Origin: Alphaproteobacteria bacterium
Lineage (GTDB): Bacteria; Pseudomonadota; Alphaproteobacteria; Rhodobacterales; Rhodobacteraceae
Direction: 5' to 3'
DNA: 64,000 nt
Assembly (NCBI GenBank): GCA_030426685.1
Contig: JAUHYC010000001.1
Span: 153,955-217,954 of the forward strand
Below are positions 27,067 through 37,381 of the stretch, piece by piece. The position numbers were made by a program, and so were the translations under genes. The notes beneath the pieces are model-generated. The model saw only the letters and a list, made by a program, of their open reading frames with translations. It searched no databases and was not told the origin of the DNA. Each line of letters begins with the position of its first letter. Position 1 is the stretch's first letter.

Positions 27067-28359
27067 ATGTCTGACGGCCCAACCTACGGTTTCGACACGC
27101 TGCAAATTCACGCCGGGGCGCGCCCCGACCCCGCCACGGGCGCGCGCCAGACACCGATCTATCAGACGACCGCCTATGTGTTCCGTGATGCCGACCACGC
27201 CGCAGCGCTTTTCAACCTGCAGGAAGTCGGTTTCATCTACTCCCGTCTGACCAACCCGACCGTTGCTGTACTGCAAGAACGCGTCGCCACCCTGGAAGGC
27301 GGCGTGGGTGCCGTTTGCTGCTCCTCGGGTCATGCGGCGCAGATCATGGCGCTGTTCCCGCTGATGGGCCCGGGTTGCAACGTTGTCGCCTCAACTCGTT
27401 TGTACGGTGGCACGGTCACGCAATTCAGCCAGACGATCAAACGCTTTGGCTGGTCTGCCACTTTCGTGGACACTGATGATCTGGACGCCGTGAAAGCGGC
27501 GATTGATGACAACACTCGTGCAATCTTCTGCGAATCCATCGCCAATCCCGGCGGCTATGTCACCGATATCCGTGCGCTGGCAGATGCGGCGGACGACGCG
27601 GGTATCCCGCTGATCGTCGACAACACCTCGGCCACGCCCTACTTGTGCCGCCCGATCGAACACGGCGCGACGCTGGTCGTGCATTCGACCACCAAATACC
27701 TGACCGGCAACGGCACCGTCACCGGCGGCTGCATCGTGGATTCGGGCAAGTTCGACTGGTCGGCAAATGACAAGTTCCCGTCACTCAGCCAGCCCGAACC
27801 TGCCTATCACGGCCTGAAGTTCCATGAGACCTTCGGCCCGCTGGCGTTCACCTTCCACGGCATAGCCATCGGTCTGCGTGACCTGGGCATGACGATGAAC
27901 CCGCAGGCGGCACATTACACGCTGATGGGGATCGAGACATTGTCGCTGCGGATGGAGCGACACGTTGAGAACGCTCAGAAAATAGCCGCGTGGCTTGAGG
28001 CTGATGACCGAGTTGACTACGTGACCTATGCGGGCCTGCCGTCGTCGCCCTATCATGATCGGGTCAAAAAGCATTACCCGCGCGGCGCTGGCGCATTGTT
28101 CACCTTTGCGGTCAAAGGCGGCTACGACGCCTGTATTAAGCTGGTCAACGCGCTTGAGATTTTCAGCCATGTGGCCAACCTCGGCGATGCGCGGTCGCTG
28201 ATCATTCACTCGGCCTCGACCACGCACCGGCAACTGACACCGGAACAGCAGGAGGCCGCAGGCGCAGGCCCCGGCGTGGTGCGCCTGTCCATCGGGATCG
28301 AAGATGCGGACGATCTGATCGCCGATCTCGATCAGGCCCTCGCCAAAGCCAGCGCCTGA
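27067..28359 (+). CDS. metY: O-acetylhomoserine aminocarboxypropyltransferase (PLP, Cys/Met metabolism)
   Basis: GFDTLQIHAGARPDPATGARQTPIYQTTAYVF, VHSTTKYLTGNGTVTGG (PLP-Lys). Confidence 0.93.
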   Translation: MSDGPTYGFDTLQIHAGARPDPATGARQTPIYQTTAYVFRDADHAAALFNLQEVGFIYSRLTNPTVAVLQERVATLEGGVGAVCCSSGHAAQIMALFPLMGPGCNVVASTRLYGGTVTQFSQTIKRFGWSATFVDTDDLDAVKAAIDDNTRAIFCESIANPGGYVTDIRALADAADDAGIPLIVDNTSATPYLCRPIEHGATLVVHSTTKYLTGNGTVTGGCIVDSGKFDWSANDKFPSLSQPEPAYHGLKFHETFGPLAFTFHGIAIGLRDLGMTMNPQAAHYTLMGIETLSLRMERHVENAQKIAAWLEADDRVDYVTYAGLPSSPYHDRVKKHYPRGAGALFTFAVKGGYDACIKLVNALEIFSHVANLGDARSLIIHSASTTHRQLTPEQQEAAGAGPGVVRLSIGIEDADDLIADLDQALAKASA

Positions 28360-28363
28360 TCAG

Positions 28364-29068
28364 ATGGCCACGCACGACACTAATGATCTGGGCCAGCCCA
28401 TCGGCTTGCCGGTAGAGGGTGAGTTCCCGCGCCCCACGCCGCCCTATACGCCGATGACTGGCTGGTTCTGCTCGGTCGTGCCTTTGGATGTGAACAGACA
28501 TGCGCCCGGCCTTTACCGGGCGTTTGCCAATGACGCGGACGGCCGCAACTGGACCTACCTGCCCTACGGACCTTTTGAAGCCGAGGCCGATTTCACAGCA
28601 TGGGCACAGGCCAATTGCATGGATGCCGATCCGATGTTCCATACGGTGCTCGACGCGAACGAAACCCCTGTCGGGATGGCCTCGTATCTGCGGGTCCAAC
28701 CGGCAGCGGGTTCAATCGAAGTCGGCCATATTCACTTCTCACCGCTGTTGCAGCGCAAACCGCAATCAACCGAAGTCATGTTCCTGATGATGCAACGCGT
28801 CTTTGATGAGCTGGGTTATCGCCGGTATGAGTGGAAATGCGACGCGCTGAACGCGCCTTCTCGTCGAGCTGCCGAGCGGCTTGGATTCACGTTCGAGGGC
28901 ATTTTTCGGCAGGCAACCCACTACAAGGGGCGTAACCGCGATACCGCCTGGTATTCGATCATCGACAGTGAATGGCCTCGGATTCGGGATGCGTTTCAGG
29001 CGTGGTTGTCGCCCCAAAACTTCGACGAGACGGGCCGACAGCTTCAATCGCTGCAAGCCCGCACCTAA
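28364..29068 (+). CDS. GNAT family N-acetyltransferase (RimJ/RimL-like)
   Basis: YEWKCDALNAPSRRAAERLGFTFEGIFRQATHYKGRNRDTAWYSI. Confidence 0.88.
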   Translation: MATHDTNDLGQPIGLPVEGEFPRPTPPYTPMTGWFCSVVPLDVNRHAPGLYRAFANDADGRNWTYLPYGPFEAEADFTAWAQANCMDADPMFHTVLDANETPVGMASYLRVQPAAGSIEVGHIHFSPLLQRKPQSTEVMFLMMQRVFDELGYRRYEWKCDALNAPSRRAAERLGFTFEGIFRQATHYKGRNRDTAWYSIIDSEWPRIRDAFQAWLSPQNFDETGRQLQSLQART

Positions 29069-29070
29069 AG

Positions 29071-29766
29071 TTACTCGGCTATCTCGAACTCCATCGAGAT
29101 ATTGATTGAAACCGAAATCTCACCGCCCGCGACCGGTACACCTCCGGCATCGGACATGGCCATCTCGCGCATCTGGGCCATCGGGCGAACACCGCCGCCG
29201 TGATCGTTGATCGAAATCACCGGACCCAGAGTGATTCCTGCCGCTTGTGCCAATTGCTGGGCTTTTTCCGTCGCATCCGCGACGGCCTTGGCGCGTGCCT
29301 CCGCCTCCAGCGGTTTGGGCTCCTGCACGCCAAAACTCAGACCGCCAAAATCATTGGCGCCGTCCTTGATGACCGCATCCATGACCTGACCCAGATTATC
29401 CAGATCGCGCACCCGGACCGAGACACGATTGGAGGCCGTGAATCCGGTGATCTCTGGCGGCTTATTGCCGGAGCTGCCGCGCCCTGACCAAACCGGTGAC
29501 AGCGACAGATCGCGCGTCTGTACATCCCGCGCTTCCAGGCCCATCCCATCCAGCCGTTTGAGAATCTGCGTCACTGCATCGGACGTTGCCTGCATCGCCA
29601 CAGAGGCCTGCGCGTCCTGGTTTGTTACCCCCAGCGTGATGGTTGCCATATCAGGCGCGGACAACGCCGTTCCTGTGCCGCTGACGGTGATGCGACGTTC
29701 TTCCGCATGGGTCGGCATGGCCGCGATAGCCGCGGTCATCGCAGTCAGAAAAGCTAGTGTCTTCAA
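29071..29766 (-). CDS. SIMPL domain (DUF541) periplasmic protein
   Basis: ITVSGTGTALSAPDMATITLGV, signal peptide. Start refined to TTG 29766 with GGAGGGATCACC upstream. Confidence 0.85.
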   Translation of the reverse strand: MKTLAFLTAMTAAIAAMPTHAEERRITVSGTGTALSAPDMATITLGVTNQDAQASVAMQATSDAVTQILKRLDGMGLEARDVQTRDLSLSPVWSGRGSSGNKPPEITGFTASNRVSVRVRDLDNLGQVMDAVIKDGANDFGGLSFGVQEPKPLEAEARAKAVADATEKAQQLAQAAGITLGPVISINDHGGGVRPMAQMREMAMSDAGGVPVAGGEISVSINISMEFEIAE

Positions 29767-29930
29767 GGTGATCCCTCCGGTTAACTGACCTTCAAGATGG
29801 GGCCGTATATCGATACACGGCAAGGGGGAAACGCGCCTTTTTCTTTCCCTCGGCGGGTTCCTGCTCTAATCTCTCACGGCAGACATCAGAGCGTTTGCAT
29901 TGAAGCTGACAATTATGGTTCATCCGGATT

Positions 29931-31820
29931 ATGAAACCCGCCTTTGCGCTGTCATTCTCTGAAAGCGGCATTTCCTTGCACCACCAGTCGGATGGGGACT
30001 GGTACTGCATAGGGACTGTTTCGCTGGATGTACCGGACCTGTCAGTCCAGATGCGGGCCTTGCACGATCAGGGATTTGCTCTGGAAAACGACCTGAGTTG
30101 CAAGCTGATCATTCCATCGGATCAGGTGCGGTTGCTCACGGTCGAAACTGAGGGCCTGCCCCCCGACGCGATGACCCGGAAGATTGAGGCCGCGCTGGCC
30201 TCGGCCACACCGTATGAACTTTCGGAGCTGGCATATGTCATTGCCCCCGAAGGGGATGAATCCCGCATCGCGGCGGTGGCGAAACAGACGCTGGAAGAAG
30301 CACGCGCATTTGCGATTGATCACGGGTTCATTCCAGAAACGTACTGGATCAGCGCGACAGGTACGGACAAATTGTCCGAACCTGCTTATGAACTTCCAGT
30401 GGCATCTGCGGATGAGGCACCTGCGGTCGTCGCAGAAGCTTCAAAGCCGGAATCTCCCCCTGAGCTCTCGCCCGAAGTACCGGTGCACGCGATTGCCGGG
30501 GAAGCCGACGCACCAGAGTTTCGACCCGCGCAAGTGGCACCAGTGGCACGCGCTAAGCCTTCGGCCGATTTGAAACGCTATGCCATTCCGGCAATCGCCG
30601 CATCAGTGGTGCTGGGGATGGTGTTGGGCATTTGGTCCTTCAACAAGCCCACACCCGACGTCGTGTCCGAAGAGCCAGTGCTGACCGAAACCGCCTCCCC
30701 TGAGCCCGAACTGCAGCCCGAGCCCGAGCTTCAGCCCGAGCCGGAAATCGCCACGGCTGAACCGGAAACCGAGGACGAGACGGATCTGACTGCGACCGAT
30801 GAAGCCATTCTGGAGGCTTTGAAGGTCGAACCGGAATCCGTCGAGGAGCTTCCTGAGCTATCAGAGCCCAGAACCGAGTTTCGGGATTTCACCGGAACCG
30901 CGCCGGTTGAGCCGTCTGGCTTGGGCGCTCCACCCGAGCCAAGCGAGGCTGAAGTGTATCTGACCTCTGTCGATCGCTCGGATTTATCCACCGATATCGT
31001 CGCATTGGCTCCGTTCTCGAGCCTCGACACCGATCATCCCTTTGTTCCCGTTGCCCTGCCCGGCCAGGCCGGACAACGGTTCGAGCTGGATGAGCGTGGG
31101 CTGGTCACACCCAGTGCTGAGGGCACCCTGAACCCGGCTGGTGTGATGGTTTTTCTGGGGCGCCCAGCTTCGGTACCACCAGAACCACCGACCCGGTTCG
31201 AAACCGAGCCTGTCGTCGAGGATGAGGTCGATAACAGGCTTGCGGGCATCCGTCCTCGCCCACGTCCCGAGAACCTTGTGGATCAGTTTGAACGCAAGCA
31301 ATTGGGCGGTCGATCCCGAGAGGAACTGGCCTCGGTCCGACCGAAGCTGCGGCCCGAATCCCTGCAGGCCACCGCGCCGCAGGTTGATGAAACACCCACT
31401 GCCCTGGCTGTAGTCCGTGTGCCGCGCCCGAAACTACGGCCCGCAAGCATCGCCGCGCTGGCCGCCAAGAAGCCCAGTTCCGGCAGCGCTCCGCTGGGGT
31501 CGACAGCGAATGTGGCGGCAAGTAGTGACGAAGCCGGATCGTTCCAGCCCAAAGCGGTCAAGCCGAAAATTCCGACCACGGCCTCGGTCGCGCGACAGGC
31601 AACCATCGACAACGCGATCAACCTGCGCCAGCTCAATTTGATCGGCGTTTACGGCACCCCGGCCAATCGCCGCGCCCTGGTGCGATTGCCCAGCGGGCGA
31701 TACAAGAAGCTGAAGGTCGGCGACCGGATCGATGGCGGCAATGTGATCGCCATCGGAGACAGCGAGTTGCGCTACCAAAAACGCGGGCGCAACGTGACGC
31801 TGAAAATGCCGCGCGGGTAA
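29931..31820 (+). CDS. orphan bitopic membrane protein: GspL/PilM-like N-domain, Pro/Glu-rich linker, GspC/PilP-like C-domain
   Basis: N-term LIIPSDQVRLLTVETEGLPPDAMTRKIEAALASATPYELSELAYVI. One TM (YAIPAIAASVVLGMVLGIWSF). EP-rich linker. C-term NLIGVYGTPANRRALVRLPSGRYKKLKVGDRIDGGNVIAIGDSELRYQKRGRNVTLKMP. Confidence 0.6.
   Translation: MKPAFALSFSESGISLHHQSDGDWYCIGTVSLDVPDLSVQMRALHDQGFALENDLSCKLIIPSDQVRLLTVETEGLPPDAMTRKIEAALASATPYELSELAYVIAPEGDESRIAAVAKQTLEEARAFAIDHGFIPETYWISATGTDKLSEPAYELPVASADEAPAVVAEASKPESPPELSPEVPVHAIAGEADAPEFRPAQVAPVARAKPSADLKRYAIPAIAASVVLGMVLGIWSFNKPTPDVVSEEPVLTETASPEPELQPEPELQPEPEIATAEPETEDETDLTATDEAILEALKVEPESVEELPELSEPRTEFRDFTGTAPVEPSGLGAPPEPSEAEVYLTSVDRSDLSTDIVALAPFSSLDTDHPFVPVALPGQAGQRFELDERGLVTPSAEGTLNPAGVMVFLGRPASVPPEPPTRFETEPVVEDEVDNRLAGIRPRPRPENLVDQFERKQLGGRSREELASVRPKLRPESLQATAPQVDETPTALAVVRVPRPKLRPASIAALAAKKPSSGSAPLGSTANVAASSDEAGSFQPKAVKPKIPTTASVARQATIDNAINLRQLNLIGVYGTPANRRALVRLPSGRYKKLKVGDRIDGGNVIAIGDSELRYQKRGRNVTLKMPRG
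30702..30749 (+). repeat. 18-nt in-frame tandem repeat encoding EPELQP
   Basis: GAGCCCGAACTGCAGCCC / GAGCCCGAGCTTCAGCCC / GAGCCGGAAATC. Confidence 0.8.
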
Positions 31821-31851
31821 AGTCGGGCAAACGCCGACATTCAAAACGAAA

Positions 31852-31878
31852 GCACCCGCGTCAGGCAGACACGGGTGC
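31852..31878 (-). terminator. terminator hairpin after hppD
   Basis: Minus strand GCACCCGTGTC-TGCCT-GACGCGGGTGC followed by TTTCGTTTTG. Confidence 0.7.
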
Positions 31879-31901
31879 ATGGTTTGTTAGGTTTTCGGTA
31901 G

Positions 31902-32999
31902 TTAGGCGGCCGAGATTTCACCCGATTCAATCTGCTCACGCTCAATGGATTCAAACAAGGCTTTGAAGTTGCCCTCACCAAACCCGTCATCGCCTTTGCG
32001 CTGGATAAACTCGAAGAAGATCGGGCCAATCACGGTTTTTGAAAAGATTTGCAGCAGAATCTTAGTCTCGCCACCGTCCACGACACCTTCGCCGTCGATC
32101 AAGATACCGTGCTTCATCATCCGGTCCTTGGGCTCTTCATGGCCAGTCACACGGTCATAGGACATATCATAGTAGGCCTCGTTCGGTCCGGGCATGAATT
32201 TCAGCCCTTTTTCGGCAATCGCATCGGTTGCCGCATAGATATCATCACTGCCAACCGCGATATGCTGGATACCTTCGCCGTTGTATTTCTTCAGATACGA
32301 CACAATCTGGCCTGTCTCGCCCCGGTCTTCGTTGATCGGAATACGGATACGGCCACAGGGCGAGGTCAGCGCACGGCTGTAAAGGCCAGTGTGCTTGCCC
32401 TGAATGTCAAAGAAGCGGATTTCCTTGAAGTTGAACAGGTCGCCATAGAACTTGAACCACTTGTCCATGTTGCCCTTGAACACGTTATGGGTCAGGTGAT
32501 CGAGGTAGTAGAACCCGTCACCCTGTGGCTTCGACTGCTTCAGCCATTCAAATTCTTCGTTATAGGGTGAGGTGTCATAGTACTGATCGATGAAATAGAT
32601 CAGCGAACCGCCAATGCCTTTGATGGCAGGCACATTCATGGTCTTGTCTGCGGCATCGTAAGGCTCGGCCCCTTTTGCAACCGCGTGCTCATAGGCCTTT
32701 TGCGCATCAACGACACGCCAGCCCATCGACGGGGCGCAAGGTCCGTGCTCGGCCACGAACTTCGCCGCGAAACTATCGGGATCCGCGTTCAGGATGTAGG
32801 TGACATCACCTTGCTGCCACAGCTCGACCTTGGGGGTGTCGCGATGATAGCCGACATATTCGAAGCCCATCCGCGCGAACAGATCGCGCAGTTCCTGCGG
32901 CTCGGGATGCGCGAATTCGACGAATTCGAATCCGTCGGTTCCGGCAGGGTTTTCATCGCTGATCACAGATTTCGGGGCATTATGTGGGAAAGGACCCAT
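31902..32999 (-). CDS. hppD: 4-hydroxyphenylpyruvate dioxygenase
   Basis: GFEFVEFAHPEPQELRDLFARMGF, GIQHIAVGSDDIYA, QIFSKTVIGPIFFEFIQRKGDDGFGEGNFKALFESIEREQ. Confidence 0.95.
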   Translation of the reverse strand: MGPFPHNAPKSVISDENPAGTDGFEFVEFAHPEPQELRDLFARMGFEYVGYHRDTPKVELWQQGDVTYILNADPDSFAAKFVAEHGPCAPSMGWRVVDAQKAYEHAVAKGAEPYDAADKTMNVPAIKGIGGSLIYFIDQYYDTSPYNEEFEWLKQSKPQGDGFYYLDHLTHNVFKGNMDKWFKFYGDLFNFKEIRFFDIQGKHTGLYSRALTSPCGRIRIPINEDRGETGQIVSYLKKYNGEGIQHIAVGSDDIYAATDAIAEKGLKFMPGPNEAYYDMSYDRVTGHEEPKDRMMKHGILIDGEGVVDGGETKILLQIFSKTVIGPIFFEFIQRKGDDGFGEGNFKALFESIEREQIESGEISAA

Positions 33000-33146
33000 G
33001 GCGCGTCTCCTCGGAAAACAGGAATTTCTTTGCTGATTCAAAAATACGCCTTAATCAGCGCTGTTTCTGCGCATTGTTTTTTTGTAAGCTGATATCAGAC
33101 GCGTAATACCCGCACGAAATCGGCATTATACGGAGAATATCCGCGC

Positions 33147-33602
33147 ATGTTGGATGCGACAGATACACGGCTGTTGTCCGCTTTGCAGAAAGATGCACAT
33201 CTGACGGCACATCAACTGGGTGAATTGTTGAACCTGTCGGCCAGTCAGGCGGGTCGCCGCCGCCAGCGACTGGAGGCTGAGGGTTATATAACAGGATACG
33301 CTGCCCGACTGGACCCGGTGAAGCTTGGGCTTCAGGTGCAGGGGTTCATTCAGGTCCATCTGGGCACCCATGGCCCTGAGCAATCCGCCAGTTTCGCCCG
33401 CATGGTCAACACCCGCCCCGAAATCAGCAGCGCATGGACCATGACCGGCGAGGCCGATTACCTGCTTCACGTCTATTGCGACGACCTATCCGCGCTCAAC
33501 AGCTTGCTTCACGAAGTGATCCTGCCGCATCCTGCGGTTGCGCGGGTACAAAGCCAGATCGTGATGGACCAACTCAAACGCGACGCACCGCTCCCGACCT
33601 GA
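33147..33602 (+). CDS. Lrp/AsnC family transcriptional regulator
   Basis: LDATDTRLLSALQKDAHLTAHQLGELLNLSASQAGRRRQRLEAEGYITGY; divergent from hppD. Confidence 0.93.
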   Translation: MLDATDTRLLSALQKDAHLTAHQLGELLNLSASQAGRRRQRLEAEGYITGYAARLDPVKLGLQVQGFIQVHLGTHGPEQSASFARMVNTRPEISSAWTMTGEADYLLHVYCDDLSALNSLLHEVILPHPAVARVQSQIVMDQLKRDAPLPT

Positions 33603-33622
33603 GCGCAGACAAGAGGACAATA

Positions 33623-35506
33623 ATGAACGAGTTCCTTTATCAGGCATCCATCTATCTGGCAGCGGCCGTGATTGCCGTGCCCCTTTCGGCGCGGCTGGGG
33701 CTGGGGTCGGTGCTGGGATATCTGGCAGCGGGTATTGCGATTGGCCCGGTTCTGGGTCTTGTCGGGGCTGAGACTGAAAGCCTGCAACACGTGGCCGAGT
33801 TCGGCGTCGTTATGATGCTGTTCCTGATCGGGCTGGAGCTGGAACCCCGCGCGCTTTGGGACATGCGGGACAAGCTATTGGGGCTCGGCGGGTTGCAGGT
33901 TGCACTGTCGACTGCCGCAATAGCCGCAGTTGCGTTCTACACCGGTCAACCATGGTCAGTGGCGCTGGCGGTCGGATTGACGTTATCACTGTCTTCCACG
34001 GCCATCGTCCTTCAAACCCTGTCCGAGAAAGGGTTGATGCAGACCAATGGCGGACGCGCGACATTTTCGGTGCTGCTGACGCAAGACATCGCCGTAATCC
34101 CCATTCTGGCATTCCTGCCGCTGCTGGCGCTACCGGCGAGCATTCATATCGAAGATGACGGCTCGATCCAGCGTGCGACAGATGCCGCACACGGCGCCGA
34201 TCATCACGCCACGCTGTCTCTGGTCGAAGGACTTCCCGGCTGGGCCGTGACTCTGGTCACGCTCGGGGCCATTGCGTTTGTGGTACTTGCTGGCGTCTAT
34301 CTGACACGCCCGCTGTTCCGGTTCATCCACACGACTCGCCTGCGCGAAATGTATACCGCACTGGCGCTGATGATCGTGGTCGGCATCTCGTTCCTGATGA
34401 CGCTGGTGGGGCTGTCCCCCGCTCTGGGTGCATTCCTGGCCGGAGTCGTTCTGGCCAGTTCGGAATTCCGGCACGAGATGGAGAGTGACCTTGAGCCGTT
34501 CAAAGGGCTGTTGCTGGGCCTGTTCTTCATCACCGTCGGGGCCGGAATCGATGTCGGATATTTCTTCGATGATCCGTTTGACCTGATCGGTCTGGCGCTG
34601 CTGGTGATTTTGGCCAAGGGCATCATCCTGTTCATTGTCGGACGCGCATTCAAATTGCGCGGGCGCGATCACTGGCTGTTCACGCTTGGGCTGGCGCAGG
34701 CGGGCGAATTTGGCTTCGTCCTGCTGGCATTCTCGACCCAACAGAACGTGATCCCGCCCGGCCTCTCGCAGAAGCTGTTGATGATCATCGCGCTGACAAT
34801 GCTGATTACACCGCTGCTGTTCATTCTCTATGAGCTACTTTCGCGCTTTATCGGCGAGCACAAACCGCAGATCCAGCCGGACAAGATTGACGAAAAAGGC
34901 CCAGTCATCATCGCCGGAATCGGACGCTTTGGCCAGATCGTGAACCGGCTGGTCCAGGCCAGCGGATTTAAGACCGTGGTTCTGGATCACGACATCGAGA
35001 CCATCCAGTTGATGCGACGTTTTGGAGTGAGAGGATTCCTTGGCGATCCCACACGCCCCGAGCTGTTGCGGGCTGCAGGGATCGACAAAGCCGCCGTTCT
35101 GGTCGCCGCCATGGATGATTACAAACAAGTGACGCGCCTGGTCGGTTATGCCCGCCGCCAGCGTCCCGATCTGCACATCATCGCACGCGCGAAGGACCGC
35201 AACCACGTCTATGAACTCTATCAGGCAGGAGCCAATGACATCGTCCGCGAGATGTTTGACGGATCGCTGCGCGCAGGTCGATACGTGCTAGAAAATATCG
35301 GCCTCAGCGAATACGAAGCTGCGCAGGCCGAGCAGACCTTTTATCACCACGATCGCCAATCCGTTCGCGAGTTGGCAGAGCTGTGGATCCCTGGCATGCC
35401 AACCGCTGAAAACAAAAAGTATATCGAACGGGCGCGGCAACTGGAAAAAGACCTGGAAACAGCGCTGTTGGAACTGGCTGAGGAACACGCCAAGGAATCA
35501 GCCTGA
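33623..35506 (+). CDS. CPA2-type monovalent cation:H+ antiporter (KefB/KefC-like) with TrkA-N domain
   Basis: GSVLGYLAAGIAIGPVLGL, AGVVLASSEFRHEME, VIIAGIGRFGQIVNRLVQASG. Start refined to MNEFLYQAS. Confidence 0.9.
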   Translation: MNEFLYQASIYLAAAVIAVPLSARLGLGSVLGYLAAGIAIGPVLGLVGAETESLQHVAEFGVVMMLFLIGLELEPRALWDMRDKLLGLGGLQVALSTAAIAAVAFYTGQPWSVALAVGLTLSLSSTAIVLQTLSEKGLMQTNGGRATFSVLLTQDIAVIPILAFLPLLALPASIHIEDDGSIQRATDAAHGADHHATLSLVEGLPGWAVTLVTLGAIAFVVLAGVYLTRPLFRFIHTTRLREMYTALALMIVVGISFLMTLVGLSPALGAFLAGVVLASSEFRHEMESDLEPFKGLLLGLFFITVGAGIDVGYFFDDPFDLIGLALLVILAKGIILFIVGRAFKLRGRDHWLFTLGLAQAGEFGFVLLAFSTQQNVIPPGLSQKLLMIIALTMLITPLLFILYELLSRFIGEHKPQIQPDKIDEKGPVIIAGIGRFGQIVNRLVQASGFKTVVLDHDIETIQLMRRFGVRGFLGDPTRPELLRAAGIDKAAVLVAAMDDYKQVTRLVGYARRQRPDLHIIARAKDRNHVYELYQAGANDIVREMFDGSLRAGRYVLENIGLSEYEAAQAEQTFYHHDRQSVRELAELWIPGMPTAENKKYIERARQLEKDLETALLELAEEHAKESA

Positions 35507-35526
35507 CCTCTGGCGGGGCGAGTGGT

Positions 35527-36537
35527 TCACCCGTCTGAAACACCCGCCTCGGCAAAGGTTGCCATGCCAGAATGGCAGGCCACCGCGCTTTTGAGGATGT
35601 TGATCGCTAGTGCCCCACCCGAACCTTCGCCCAATCGCAGACCGAGACTCAGCAACGGATCCTTGTCCAGCTTGCCCAGCAGGGCCGCATGCGCACCCTC
35701 TGCGCTTTGATGGCCTGCAATTGCGTGATCGAGTGCTGTTTCCGAAACCTGCGCCAGACAGGCCGCTGCCGCCGTGCAGATGAACCCGTCCAGAATGACT
35801 GGAATTCGCAGCACGCGTGCTGCTGCAATGGCCCCTGCCATGGCCGCAATCTCGCGCCCACCCAGACAGCGCAGAACATGCAGTCCATCACCCTGACCAT
35901 GAAGCGCGACTCCTTCCGCAACGACGCGCGTTTTGTTGGCAAGCCCGGCATCATCGACACCGGTACCGCGCCCGGTCCAATCCGCAGCCTCACCCCCGAA
36001 CAGCGCGCAAGCAATGGCGGCAGCCGGGGTGGTGTTGCCGATCCCCATCTCGCCGACAACCAGCAGATCGGCCTGTGGATCGACGGCCTGCCATCCGGTG
36101 CGCAGAGCTGTCAGCAATTCCTTTTCGCTCATTGCCGGGGCTTGGGTGAAATCTGCGGTCGGGCGCTCCAGTTCCAGTGCGTGCACATCCATCTTCGCAC
36201 CCGCCGCCTTGGCCAGTTGGTTGATAGCCGCTCCGCCATGTTCGAAGTTCATCACCATCTGCACGGTCACTTCGGGGGGAAACGCCGAAACCCCCTGCAC
36301 CGTCACGCCATGATTGCCCGCAAACACGATGACCTGAGGCGCGTTGATCTGAGGCCGGGCATCCCCGCGCCAGCCAGCATACCAGATTGCCAGATCCTCA
36401 AGCCGTCCCAGCGCTCCTGGTGGTTTGGTCAGTTGGCCATTTCGCTCTTTCGCGCCCTGAATGGCGAAGTCATCAGAGTTGGGGGCGCTCGTCAACGCGT
36501 CGCGGAAACTGTTCAAGTCGGTGAGTTCGGGCAGCAT
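35527..36537 (-). CDS. cobT: nicotinate-nucleotide--dimethylbenzimidazole phosphoribosyltransferase
   Basis: [44 protein letters not shown]. Start refined to [11 protein letters not shown]. Confidence 0.95.
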   Translation of the reverse strand: MLPELTDLNSFRDALTSAPNSDDFAIQGAKERNGQLTKPPGALGRLEDLAIWYAGWRGDARPQINAPQVIVFAGNHGVTVQGVSAFPPEVTVQMVMNFEHGGAAINQLAKAAGAKMDVHALELERPTADFTQAPAMSEKELLTALRTGWQAVDPQADLLVVGEMGIGNTTPAAAIACALFGGEAADWTGRGTGVDDAGLANKTRVVAEGVALHGQGDGLHVLRCLGGREIAAMAGAIAAARVLRIPVILDGFICTAAAACLAQVSETALDHAIAGHQSAEGAHAALLGKLDKDPLLSLGLRLGEGSGGALAINILKSAVACHSGMATFAEAGVSDG

Positions 36538-36616
36538 TGAAAGCCTCGTTGCATCAGAGTGGTCCTGCGTGTTTAACCAATGCTGGCACATCAACAAGAC
36601 CCGGAAAGGCCAGGGA

Positions 36617-37381
36617 GTGAACAAAAACGACAAAGCCCCGTTTTCCTTGTGGGATATTCCGCTTGCCCTGGTCCTTCTGACCCGCCTGCCATTGCCGAGA
36701 CTGCCTGAGGCGGTATTCGCGCGGCAATCGCGTGCGGCCTGGGCTTATCCTCTTGCCGGGTTGGTTGTAGGGGCCCTCGCCTGTGGGGTCGCTTGGATCG
36801 CGATCTGGGCGCAATTGCCTGCCCTTGCCACCGCGACCCTGCTGATCGCTGTGCTGATCATCGCAACCGGAGCGATGCACGAGGACGGGCTGGCCGACAT
36901 GTTTGACGGGCTTTGGGGTGGTTTTTCGCCCGAGCGCCGACTTGAGATCATGAAAGACAGCCATATTGGCACTTATGGCGTTCTGGCTTTGCTGTTGTCG
37001 CAGGTGCTGCGGATTGCGGCCATCATGGCGCTGATTGGCGCGGGGTTGCTGACAGGTGTACTCGCTGCTTGCCTGTTTTCACGCGCACTCATGCCAACCC
37101 TGATGAGGGCGCTGCCAAACGCAAGGCGATCGGGGCTGAGCCATTCTGTCGGCGCACCGCCTCTGCCCGCAGTCTTGTCGGGTATCGGGGTGGCCGCGCT
37201 GCTTTGCCTGCTATTGCTGGGCGGTTCAGCCATCACACCCATGTTGTGCGCGATGTTCTCGGCCGCCATAGTCGCACGAGTCGCCAAGATGAAGATCGGA
37301 GGACAAACCGGAGATATTCTTGGCGCCACACAGCAGATCTCAGAAATTACCTTTCTGTTGGCTCTGACGTCATCGATCTAG
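36617..37381 (+). CDS. cobS: adenosylcobinamide-GDP ribazoletransferase
   Basis: [39 protein letters not shown] start at 36617. Confidence 0.93.
   Translation: MNKNDKAPFSLWDIPLALVLLTRLPLPRLPEAVFARQSRAAWAYPLAGLVVGALACGVAWIAIWAQLPALATATLLIAVLIIATGAMHEDGLADMFDGLWGGFSPERRLEIMKDSHIGTYGVLALLLSQVLRIAAIMALIGAGLLTGVLAACLFSRALMPTLMRALPNARRSGLSHSVGAPPLPAVLSGIGVAALLCLLLLGGSAITPMLCAMFSAAIVARVAKMKIGGQTGDILGATQQISEITFLLALTSSI

Noticed and set aside
36538-36616. Cobalamin riboswitch between cobT and cobS
   Set aside because: The intergenic gap is only ~80 bp and no B12-box-like sequence was seen.
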